Source: Candidatus Aminicenantota bacterium (lineage in GTDB: Bacteria; Acidobacteriota; Aminicenantia; UBA2199). From it: DNA of 47,926 nucleotides. Positions 27,411 to 34,307 of the stretch are shown here, one piece after another (position 1 is the first letter of the stretch; the number at the start of each line of letters is the position of its first letter). The notes below the pieces were generated by a model. It did no database searches. It was given only the letters and a program-made list of their open reading frames with translations, and was not told where the DNA came from. The stretch spans positions 4,251-52,176 of the forward strand of contig WVZO01000244.1 in the NCBI GenBank assembly GCA_011772425.1. Direction: 5' to 3'. Made by a program: the position numbers and the translations under genes.

Positions 27411-28199
27411 ATGAATCTGGACCTTCGAGAGACAGTAGAGTTCGTGCGCAACCTGGTGGAGGAGCAGGCACAGCTTGCTCTCGACCGGTGGCCGAGTGTG
27501 AACTCGATTTTATACAAGAATCAGCGGGATTTTGTAACGGAAGTGGATCTGGAGATTGAGAACAATCTCATCACCCGGCTTCGCAGCCGCTTTCCCCTTC
27601 ATGGATTTAAAGGCGAGGAGACACCTCCTGAAAACCCCAATGTCGAACACCAATGGTTGATCGATCCCATTGACGGCACAAAATACTATGCGGCTCACTC
27701 GAGTTTGTTCGCCATCTCCGTTGCCCTGTTTCACCAGGGCGAGCCCCTGTTAGGAGTGGTTCACGCTCCTGCCTCCGGTCAGTGCTTCCATGCGTATCGG
27801 GGCGGAGGGGCTTTTCTCGATAAGCAGAGGTTATCGGGACCAAAGGTCAGTGACCTCTCCAGTGCCATCGTGAATATCGACACACCGCAAAGTGATGAGC
27901 TGTCAGACGAAGAGAAACAATGGTTCGAGCGCAAGCTGATCGAGCTGACACGGCGCGTCTATCGAGTCAGGATGCTGGGGCTCGGCTCACTGGCAGCCTG
28001 CTGGATCGCCAGCGGCGCACTGGATGCATACCTAGACCTCACAGGTTATGGAAAACCTCAAGATATCGCTGCCGGCCGGATCATCATGCAAGAGGCGGGA
28101 GTTCGGCTCGCAACCATCGACCCGCCAGCAGGCCCCCCACGCCTCGCAGCAGCCGCGCCGCATATTTTGCAGAAGCTGATGAATATTTTAAAGAGATAA
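27411..28199 (+). CDS. Inositol-monophosphatase-family phosphatase
   Basis: A 262-residue Mg-dependent sugar/nucleotide phosphatase of the FIG superfamily. Metal-site motifs are complete: TEVDLEIE, KGEETPP (GEE), LIDPIDGTKYY (D-x-IDGT) and the late GALDAYLDLTGYGKPQDIAAG, where Asp stands in the family's WDxAAG position preceded by Gln. Candidate substrates are inositol phosphate, histidinol phosphate (HisN-like) or 3'-phosphoadenosine phosphate (CysQ-like). I chose the ATG at 27411 because AGGTGG lies just before it; an in-frame GTG at 27405 is less likely. It shares orientation and base composition with the DUF4062-PRTase gene and probably its transcript. Confidence 0.85.
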   Translation: MNLDLRETVEFVRNLVEEQAQLALDRWPSVNSILYKNQRDFVTEVDLEIENNLITRLRSRFPLHGFKGEETPPENPNVEHQWLIDPIDGTKYYAAHSSLFAISVALFHQGEPLLGVVHAPASGQCFHAYRGGGAFLDKQRLSGPKVSDLSSAIVNIDTPQSDELSDEEKQWFERKLIELTRRVYRVRMLGLGSLAACWIASGALDAYLDLTGYGKPQDIAAGRIIMQEAGVRLATIDPPAGPPRLAAAAPHILQKLMNILKR

Positions 28200-28217
28200 C
28201 ACAAAAAGAGGTAAAAA

Positions 28218-28937
28218 ATGAAACGTAAACATTTGATTCTATTCGCATTGCTGGCATTTTTATCATTGCACCTGGTAGGTAAAAATTTTAGCATCCAGTT
28301 GGATGTTACATCCCGGTTTATCTGGCGGGGGTTTGATTTACTCCCTAACAATAATCCGGCGTTTCAACCCTCATTGACGTATGATTTTGGCAGCACTGGT
28401 TTTTCATTGAATTTATGGGCCAGCTTTGCACTCTCTGATCGTGGTATTTATAAATATGCAGATGAGATCGATTTGACGTTGACGTATACGTTTAAGACAC
28501 CGGAGAATGTCTCACTTGTCCTGGGATTCACTAATTACGGGTATTGGTTTGCCGAAAACTTTAAATTTAAAGAGAATACCTCCCAGGAATTTTTTGTTGA
28601 AGTCGGTTTTCCCAGGGTGCCCTTTTCACCCAGTGTTACGGCCTTTTACGATATCAACCTGTTTGATGGGCTTTATGTGCAGTTAAAGGGGGAGAAACCG
28701 GTGTCTATAGGTGATAAAATCAGTTTGAACCTATCGGCTGCACTGGGATACAATGCCGGTCTTTATCTGCCGGAAGGGGCTGATACAGGATTCAGTGATC
28801 TAACCATAGGTGCTTCTATTCCCTTTAAAATCGGAAAAACCACATTGTTGTCTCCATTTGTGAATTATACGTTTGTTTTTCTTGATGCGGTAAATGATGA
28901 TAATGAGTTGTGGTTTGGCGTATCTTTGATATTCTAG
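28218..28937 (+). CDS. Outer-membrane beta-barrel protein, TorF-like
   Basis: A 239-residue exported protein. It has a signal peptide of about 22 residues (KRKHLILFALLAFLSLHLVG), then alternating beta strands with aromatic girdles (SRFIWRGFDLLPNN, GFSLNLWASFALSD) and a C-terminal phenylalanine preceded by alternating hydrophobics (LWFGVSLIF), the BAM-recognition type of ending. The SRFIWRG start and overall size fit the TorF/Gcw_chp group of putative porins. It follows the IMPase-family stop by 18 nt with AGAGGT upstream, so it may be on the same transcript although its base composition returns to the genome norm. Shows that the host has an outer membrane. Confidence 0.8.
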   Translation: MKRKHLILFALLAFLSLHLVGKNFSIQLDVTSRFIWRGFDLLPNNNPAFQPSLTYDFGSTGFSLNLWASFALSDRGIYKYADEIDLTLTYTFKTPENVSLVLGFTNYGYWFAENFKFKENTSQEFFVEVGFPRVPFSPSVTAFYDINLFDGLYVQLKGEKPVSIGDKISLNLSAALGYNAGLYLPEGADTGFSDLTIGASIPFKIGKTTLLSPFVNYTFVFLDAVNDDNELWFGVSLIF

Positions 28938-29004
28938 TACCCTGTTTCAAAAGTTTTGTGCCTAATTTGAGCAATTTTTGATGGTGTATAATCCGGGTTA
29001 CGTA

Positions 29005-29105
29005 TTACATTTTTTTTTAAATTCCAAATCCCAAATCCCAAAGGGGGTGGCACCCCCAACCATTAAAGAATTCCAAATTCCAATGACCAAAATTACAAAC
29101 CCTTC
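29005..29105. repeat. A-rich dispersed-repeat fragment with short hairpin
   Basis: Repeats of AAATTCCAAAT/CCCAAAT surround a hairpin GGGGGTG-G-CACCCCC near 29043-29057. The style matches the AATTCCAAAT/GGTCATTTG elements common between genes in environmental genomes. The rest of 28938-29188 holds nothing recognisable. Confidence 0.5.
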
Positions 29106-29188
29106 TCCCAACCGTAGTTGATAAGAAAAAGGGTCAGGCAAAAAGGATACTTCCAAAATCTTTATCTCTTTCCAGGTCAATTCCTGAG

Positions 29189-29380
29189 TCATACAAAGGA
29201 GAGGCAATGAAAAAAATCAATTAAAGAGTTTTCAGCTTTGTTTTGCTTATGTGATCCGGTTTCATCAGAATACCGGGAACTCAGAAAAATTGCATAATCC
29301 ACCAGCTCTTCAAGCTTATCTTCTGGCAGGCTATCGATGATGCTGCCAATTCTTAATTTACATTCTTGAACCGATAACAT
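29189..29380 (-). CDS. Orphan VapB/DUF2281-like antitoxin
   Basis: About 63 residues from the ATG at 29380, chosen because GGAGG stands 5 nt upstream. The sequence LRIGSIIDSLPEDKLEELVDYAIFL is the helical pattern (SLPE.KLEEL.DY..FL) of the DUF2281/VapB-type antitoxin family that pairs with PIN toxins. No toxin gene follows on the minus strand within the 250 nt to the outer-membrane protein, so it is either an orphan or the relic of a lost pair. It stands at the edge of the repeat island, a typical place for such decay. Confidence 0.55.
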   Translation of the reverse strand: MLSVQECKLRIGSIIDSLPEDKLEELVDYAIFLSSRYSDETGSHKQNKAENSLIDFFHCLSFV

Positions 29381-29558
29381 AAAAACCTCCTTTATATTAC
29401 CAAGCAATTATCGGTTATTTTATAGTACAATAGTGTTTATTTGTCAATCAAAAAATAACAGAAAGAAAGAGAGGTTTTTCTTGCATGTCCCCTTTTTTCC
29501 TTTTTCTTTCCCTTTCATTTTAGCCGCGAAGGTACACGAAGAGACACGAAGATAGAAA

Positions 29559-29785
29559 GAAATCGTTCCCACAACAGAAGAAATGACTCACACAGCAGCA
29601 GAAATCATATACACAGTGGAGAAAATCATTCCCGCAGCGGAAGAAATGGCTCCCACAGCGATAGAAATGGTTGACACAACGATAGAAATCATTCCCACAA
29701 CCATTGAAATGACATACACAGCGATAGAAATGACTCACACAATGATAGAAATTATTCCCGCAGCGATTGAAATCGTTTACACAGG
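29559..29785. repeat. Tandem array of exact 21-bp period, 11 units
   Basis: GAAAT starts every 21 bp (29559, 29580, 29601 and so on to 29769). About 14 bp are near-constant (ACAGCGATAGAAAT) and about 7 bp vary (GACTCAC, CATATAC, CATTCCC, GGTTGAC and others). No indels occur between units. Both strands stay open because of the period, giving heptad peptide frames that I regard as accidental. Confidence 0.85.
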
Positions 29786-29854
29786 TTGAGGGGCCGTTTT
29801 TTTGTGGTTGAAGCAGCGATTTTCATGAGATTGGGGGAACCACTTTTGGATTTT

Positions 29855-30085
29855 TTGCTTGTCACGAATGCCACTAACTTAAGACTAAATTCGAAGCACG
29901 AAGCACAAAATCCGAAACAAATCCAAAATTCTAATGTTCAAAATTCAAAACAAAAAAAGCCTGGCACGATGGTTTTTTCTTTTGTTTTGGTCATTTGAAT
30001 TTTGGTCATTTGAATTTGTTTCGAATTTCGATATTCGAATTTCGGATTTATTTAGTCTTAAGTTAGCAGCATTCTTGCTTGTCAC
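29855..30085. mobile_element. MITE-like inverted-repeat element flanked by 11-bp direct repeats
   Basis: Direct repeats TTGCTTGTCAC at 29855-29865 and 30075-30085 bracket a 209-bp element. Its ends are 25-bp inverted repeats: GAATGCCACTAACTTAAGAC... at the left and its complement at the right, with two mismatches (CA versus TG). The inside holds a long imperfect palindrome of AAATTC/CGAAAC/GGTCATTTG words. There is no coding capacity. The flanking repeat is what a target-site duplication would leave. Confidence 0.75.
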
Positions 30086-30113
30086 CATTTTCTTTGTCAC
30101 CATTTTCTCACAT

Positions 30114-30245
30114 CGAGAATATACTATATCCGCCGCCAGAACATACTATGTCTGCATCGAGAAGGTGCTATGTTCTCATTGAGAAGGTCCTATGTCCGTC
30201 GCCAGAAGGTGCTATGTTCTCAACGAGAATATACTATATCCGCAT
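30114..30245. repeat. Tandem array of exact 22-bp period, 6 units
   Basis: Units start at 30114, 30136, 30158, 30180, 30202 and 30224. Pattern: (C/T)(G/C)AGAA, four variable bases, CTAT(A/G)T, four semi-variable bases, two free bases. Two alternating versions (GAATATACTATATC and GAAGGTGCTATGTT) occur, and several units contain GAGAA...TTCTC inverted repeats. Confidence 0.85.
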
Positions 30246-30355
30246 TTACCAAACTAGAGATGCTGGCAGGCTTCTTTTTTTCATTTAGCCACACTTCAAT
30301 ATAAGAGTCAGTTCTGATGCTGCTTAAAAGCCAATATTGGATTTATTCAGTTTTC

Positions 30356-30420
30356 TACCGTAGAAAACTTTTTTTCTACCAGTAGATAATTTGTTATATA
30401 CCGTAGATAACTGGCTTAGA
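30356..30420. repeat. Short tandem array, three units of 21-22 bp (core TACCGTAGA)
   Basis: TACCGTAGAAAAC, TACCAGTAGATAAT and TACCGTAGATAAC start at 30356, 30377 and 30399. The core resembles the CCGTAGGAA core of the long array at 31202-31655. Confidence 0.6.
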
Positions 30421-30533
30421 TTAGACCCGGAGGTAATAAAGGAGAGACCCCGGAATATTATCCGCCGAAGGTGTTAAACCGCCCGAAGGACACCGCTTTG
30501 ATAGTGAGCGTTGTTCTCATCAAACAACGGTCA

Positions 30534-30588
30534 TCGGTTCCTGGTTCCTGGTTCCTGGTTCCTGGTTCCTGGTTCCTGGTTCCGGCAG
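30534..30588. repeat. Heptamer tandem repeat (GGTTCCT)n
   Basis: About seven perfect copies of GGTTCCT in a row, preceded by CATC and ending in GGTTCCGG. Confidence 0.9.
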
Positions 30589-30931
30589 GGAACGCATTAA
30601 GATAAGACTTAAAAAGAGTTAAGCTAAGTGGGCATTTGGCAGTGGGCAACAGCCGGCACCCAGGGCACGCAGCGCTTTTAACTTTCTACCATGAAAATAG
30701 GTGAGTAAGTTGAGTGAGGTGAGTGGGAAACTCTCTGTGACCTCTGTGCTCTCTGTGGCTATTTTCATACGTCTCCGGGCGAGAACTCGTTATCATGATG
30801 AACTACTGCGTAAACCAGCCGAGCCAGGATCGAAAATCATTGACTGCTTCCTCAATTGCCCGGGAACTGAAGGTGAGTAAACACCATCTCTCCCGGAAAG
30901 AAATGTAAAGATAACCGGTCATGGATGATGA

Positions 30932-31060
30932 GATGTCTACTCTTTTTTAATAGACGACTATACTCGATGATAAGCCGTCTATTCTTTTTTAATAGATGGC
31001 TATACGTGATGATAAGCTGTCTACTCTTTTTTAATAGCTGACTATACATCGATAAGAATG
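30932..31060. repeat. Array of three ~42-bp hairpin units
   Basis: Each unit contains GTCTA(C/T)T CTTTTTT AATAG(A/C), a stem with a T-rich loop, followed by GACTATAC and GATGATAAG. The middle unit has the longest stem, AGCCGTCTATT with AATAGATGGCT (one G-T pair). Forty-two is twice 21, the period of neighbouring arrays. Confidence 0.75.
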
Positions 31061-31201
31061 ATGCCAGGTAAATTATTTCCTATCCCATCGTGTCTTTTTT
31101 AATTCGTCCAATTAGAAAGCAAACCATAAACACAGTGCAATTGAGGGACCATGATGTAAATCTTAGGAATGGCACTGCAATGTTGAGTGGTAAAATCTAC
31201 C

Positions 31202-31655
31202 TGGGATAATGGTTCCAGGGGTGTGGGAAAGTGGTTCCCAGGCCGTAGGAAGATGCTTACCGACCTGTAGGAATGGCTCCCGGACCCGTAGGATGATGGT
31301 TCCAAACCCGTAGGAATATGCTTCCAGGGCCGTAGGAACGGGTCACTGACCCGTAGGAAGATACTTCCGGGGCCGTAGGAAGACAGTCCCCGGCCCGTAG
31401 GAAAGGGGAGCTTGTTGGTACGAAATTAGTAAAATCATATAGGAAATGTGCCAAAATCCCGCACGAAAGTAGTCAAAATTCCGTAGGAAGATGGTCAAAT
31501 TGCGTACGAAAGCTGTCATAATCCCGTAGGAAGGTAGGCAAACTTCCGTAGAAAGGACGCAAACCTCTGTAAGAAGGGAACAAACCTCTGTAGGAAGGTG
31601 GCAAAAATTGTGTGTGCAAGTAGTAAAAATTGCGTAGGAAAGGGGTCAGCCAGGA
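31202..31655. repeat. Long tandem array, about 20 units, spacing alternating 21 and 22 bp (core CCGTAGGAA)
   Basis: The core GTAGGAA recurs at 31245, 31267, 31288, 31310, 31332, 31353, 31375, 31397, then as GTACGAA/ATAGGAA/GCACGAA/GTAGAAA variants through 31634. Steps are only 21 or 22 bp, mean about 21.6. The left half carries GC-rich variable parts, several with TTCC that could pair with the GGAA of the core. The right half carries A-rich variable parts (CAAAATTC, CAAACCTC). Confidence 0.85.
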
Positions 31656-31740
31656 ATTGAATCGATGGAGAAAAACTCAAGCACCAGTCCGTTTTCGCCT
31701 TGAACGAAAAAAGGTACCTGGCAAGAAAAAAGAAAAATTG

Positions 31741-31769
31741 TTTACAACACTCTCTCATTTTTGTAAAAT
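31741..31769 (+). promoter_or_regulatory. Putative sigma-70 promoter of the HEAT-cyclophilin gene
   Basis: TTTACA at 31741-31746, 17-bp spacer, TAAAAT at 31764-31769, 88 nt before the chosen ATG. Confidence 0.5.
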
Positions 31770-31856
31770 GTTCTATTATCTATTTAAACGTTGTGTTTTT
31801 TAGTGTTTTTAACCGTATGTAAATGCCTTAGCGGCTAATAAATGAGGAGAAAGAAG

Positions 31857-33845
31857 ATGAAATATTTATTTATCGTTTTTTTATGTGTGGTGACGGTTAC
31901 CTGTTATAAAGGGTCAACTCAATATGAACCGGGAGACAAAACAGGAGCCGTTGAAGGGAATATTTTCCAGGATAAGGTTCTTCAACAGATTTATACCTTG
32001 CAGAATCGGCGGGATGCCAACGGGCTAACCGCTTATTTAAAAGATACAAATCCAAAATACCGCAAGGCCGCTGCCCTTGCTTTTGCTTCTGTCCAGGCAG
32101 TGGAGGCCATTAAACCGTTAGCGAAACTCCTGGAAGATAACCAGGAAGCGGTTCGCTCTGCTGCGGCGTATGCCCTGGGACAGGTGCAAAACAAAGCCGC
32201 CCTACCTTTTTTAAAAAAAGCTTATGATATTGAGCAATCACCAACCGTCAAAAGGAATATCCTGGAAGCCATTGGCAAGTGCGGGACCAAAGAAGGTTTG
32301 ACATTTATTATCAAGCTAAAATTTGAATCCCCCCAACGTCAATCATTTTTGCTGGAGGGCCAGGCCTGGGGGCTTTACCGGTCATTATTGCGTAATGTTA
32401 TAACCCCCGAGGGAACTGCCCTGGCGTTTCGATTGCTGGAACAAGATATGCCGGATAAAGTACGTTTTATCGCGGCCAATTACCTGATGCGGGGTGTACG
32501 CCTTAACCTCAACAGCTACCATAAACAGTTGCTCCATGCATTTACATCGGAAAAAAATCTCTATACGCGGATGGCCCTGGTTATTGCCATGGGATTAGCC
32601 AAACACCCGGATATATTGGAACAGCTAAAATCCATTGTCACTTCCGAAAAAGACATGGATTATCGATTGAGAGTGAATGCTGTTCGGGCCCTGGGCCGGT
32701 TCGATTACGAAAGCGTAAAAGAAATCCTCCTGGATATGACAGCCGACAGTAACGTCCATGTGGCAGTGGCTGCTTCGGAATATTTTTCTTCCGGGGGCCG
32801 GCAAACCGATGCGGATCGATATTTTGATATCGCGAAGCAGTTGACCAACTGGCGGTCCCGCGCCAATATGCTGGGGGCGGCATTACAACACAACACAGAC
32901 CAGGAAAAGCAGGAGACGATTTCCCAATGGCTCATAGCTGGCTATCACAGATCCTTCAACAATTATGAGAAAGCCTACTTACTAAGAGCACTGGCGGGTG
33001 ATATCCATAATTCCCGGTTCGTTGAATCCGAGGCCTTTGCCAATGTGGGCAAAGAGACGGTGGTAAGCACCTATGGAATGGAGTCATTGGTAACTATGGG
33101 CCGGGCGGTCAGGGAAAATAGAGAGAAACTCAAAACCTTTGCCGGGGTCTACAGGCGGGCGATAGAATCCGGCGATTCCTCTATGATCGGATTGGCCGCC
33201 GGTATTTTACGGGACCCGAAAATGAATTTCAAAGAGATTTATCCCGATACCGGCTTTTTGAGTGAAGCATTAGACAACTGTCAATTGCCCAGGGACATTG
33301 AAGCCTGGCAGGAGTTGAAAAAAACCATTGATTTTTTCAACGGCACGGCTGAAAAAACGGCTGAATCCGCATCACCAACAAAAAATCTACCCATTGACTG
33401 GGAACTGGTAACTTCAATTTCTCCCAACCAGCGCATACGAATCAAAACCACCAGGGGCGATATTACCATTCAACTGAAAATCAATGACGCCCCAAGTTCG
33501 GCTGCCAATTTTATCCGCCTGGTTAAACAGGACTTTTATAAAAAAAGTGTCTTTCACCGGGTGGTCCCTAATTTTGTCATCCAGGACGGCTGTCCCCGGG
33601 GTGATGGCTGGGGAGGTCCCACGTTTACCATTGGCTCGGAATTCGGGCCTCTTTACTATGAAGAAGGATCGGTGGGTATGGCCTCTGCCGGTAAAGACAC
33701 CGAAGGCAGCCAGTGGTTTATTACCCACTCCCCTACCCCTCACCTGGACGGACGGTATACTATCTTTGCAAAAGTGGTGGATGGAATGGAAATTGTCCAT
33801 CAAATAGAAGTTGGAGACGGGATCCTGGGATTTGACATCCTGTAA
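31857..33845 (+). CDS. Exported HEAT-repeat protein with C-terminal cyclophilin-type peptidyl-prolyl isomerase
   Basis: About 662 residues from the ATG at 31857, chosen because GAGGAG lies about 10 nt upstream and the protein then opens with a signal sequence (KYLFIVFLCVVTVTC). The Cys could be a lipidation site, though Thr before it is unusual. Residues about 45-330 are HEAT-like helical pairs (RKAAALAFASVQAVEAI, VRSAAAYALGQV). The last ~160 residues are a cyclophilin domain with the key segments FHRVVPNFVIQDG, GSVGMASAGKDTEGSQWFIT and HLDGRYTIFAKVVDG, including the catalytic Arg in FHRV. It should act as a prolyl isomerase and folding helper in the periplasm, with HEAT repeats as a docking surface. 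Confidence 0.88.
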   Translation: MKYLFIVFLCVVTVTCYKGSTQYEPGDKTGAVEGNIFQDKVLQQIYTLQNRRDANGLTAYLKDTNPKYRKAAALAFASVQAVEAIKPLAKLLEDNQEAVRSAAAYALGQVQNKAALPFLKKAYDIEQSPTVKRNILEAIGKCGTKEGLTFIIKLKFESPQRQSFLLEGQAWGLYRSLLRNVITPEGTALAFRLLEQDMPDKVRFIAANYLMRGVRLNLNSYHKQLLHAFTSEKNLYTRMALVIAMGLAKHPDILEQLKSIVTSEKDMDYRLRVNAVRALGRFDYESVKEILLDMTADSNVHVAVAASEYFSSGGRQTDADRYFDIAKQLTNWRSRANMLGAALQHNTDQEKQETISQWLIAGYHRSFNNYEKAYLLRALAGDIHNSRFVESEAFANVGKETVVSTYGMESLVTMGRAVRENREKLKTFAGVYRRAIESGDSSMIGLAAGILRDPKMNFKEIYPDTGFLSEALDNCQLPRDIEAWQELKKTIDFFNGTAEKTAESASPTKNLPIDWELVTSISPNQRIRIKTTRGDITIQLKINDAPSSAANFIRLVKQDFYKKSVFHRVVPNFVIQDGCPRGDGWGGPTFTIGSEFGPLYYEEGSVGMASAGKDTEGSQWFITHSPTPHLDGRYTIFAKVVDGMEIVHQIEVGDGILGFDIL

Positions 33846-34307
33846 TCACTGCCCATTTTTGCAGCAAAATTGCTTGTTTGGCTTTTGTTCTGTTGATGGT
33901 ATTTTCGGGGTCAATAGTTTGAATTTAACGGATGAAAATGAAGAGGGTTGATTGACAAGAAATTTCTCCAATTGGGACCGGGATAAAACCCTCAATATTT
34001 TTGGTGGAAAAATAGGAAGAAAATTCTTCGAATCGTTAAAGGCTGTCATTTCATTGCCATTTTCCACATTTTTTGTGGAAAACGTGCAAACGCTACTTTT
34101 TTTGCCACGAAGACACAAAGGCACTAAAACAAAACCGTTTGCTGCTCCTTTGTGTCTTAGTGCCTTAGTGGTGAAATATGGCTTGACAAATAGAAAAAAA
34201 AGGGTTAAGGTGATAATGTGATAATGAAGATCATAACAAAATAGATGAGATAAGAGCTGCCGACAATATAAACGCCTTAAACGTTCAACCTGCGAACGAG
34301 GTAAACA
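33846..34307. other. Intergenic region before the NtrC-type regulator
   Basis: No gene with a ribosome site is seen. At 34104-34173 there is an imperfect inverted repeat, CCACGAAGACACAAAGGCAC against CTTTGTGTCTTAGTGCCTTA, of the kind widespread between genes in environmental bacteria. TTGACA at 34193-34198 has GATAAT boxes only at spacings of 13 and 21 bp, so a promoter there is uncertain. Confidence 0.5.

Larger units (their letters stand above)
29381..31856. other. Repeat island of 2.5 kb without a convincing gene
   Basis: It holds four tandem arrays with period 21-22 bp (29559-29785, 30114-30245, 30356-30420, 31202-31655), a 42-bp hairpin array (30932-31060), a heptamer repeat (30534-30588), a MITE-like element (29855-30085), a CTCTGTG...CTCTGTGG relic flanked by a 10-bp inverted repeat (30690-30767) and the promoter of the next gene. 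Open frames inside the arrays arise because 21 and 42 are multiples of three; they have no ribosome sites and I reject them. Confidence 0.8.

Noticed and set aside
29189-29380. Complete toxin-antitoxin module
   Set aside because: Only the antitoxin-like gene is visible; no PIN or RelE-like toxin frame lies on either side.
29520-29789. Open frames on both strands with heptad-repeat peptides (e.g. HFYRCG-type and EMTHT-type)
   Set aside because: They follow from a 21-bp DNA period that keeps all frames open. There is no ribosome site and both strands are equally open, so the DNA repeat explains them.
31202-31655. Possible CRISPR array or plasmid iterons
   Set aside because: Unit of 21-22 bp with degenerate 7-9 bp core, no cas or rep gene. 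Iterons are usually better conserved over most of the unit.
33952-34221. 89-codon open frame with TTG start
   Set aside because: It includes the CACGAAG dispersed inverted repeat and has no ribosome site.
34193-34225. TTGACA with GATAAT as promoter of the NtrC-type regulator
   Set aside because: Spacings of 13 and 21 bp are outside the usual range.
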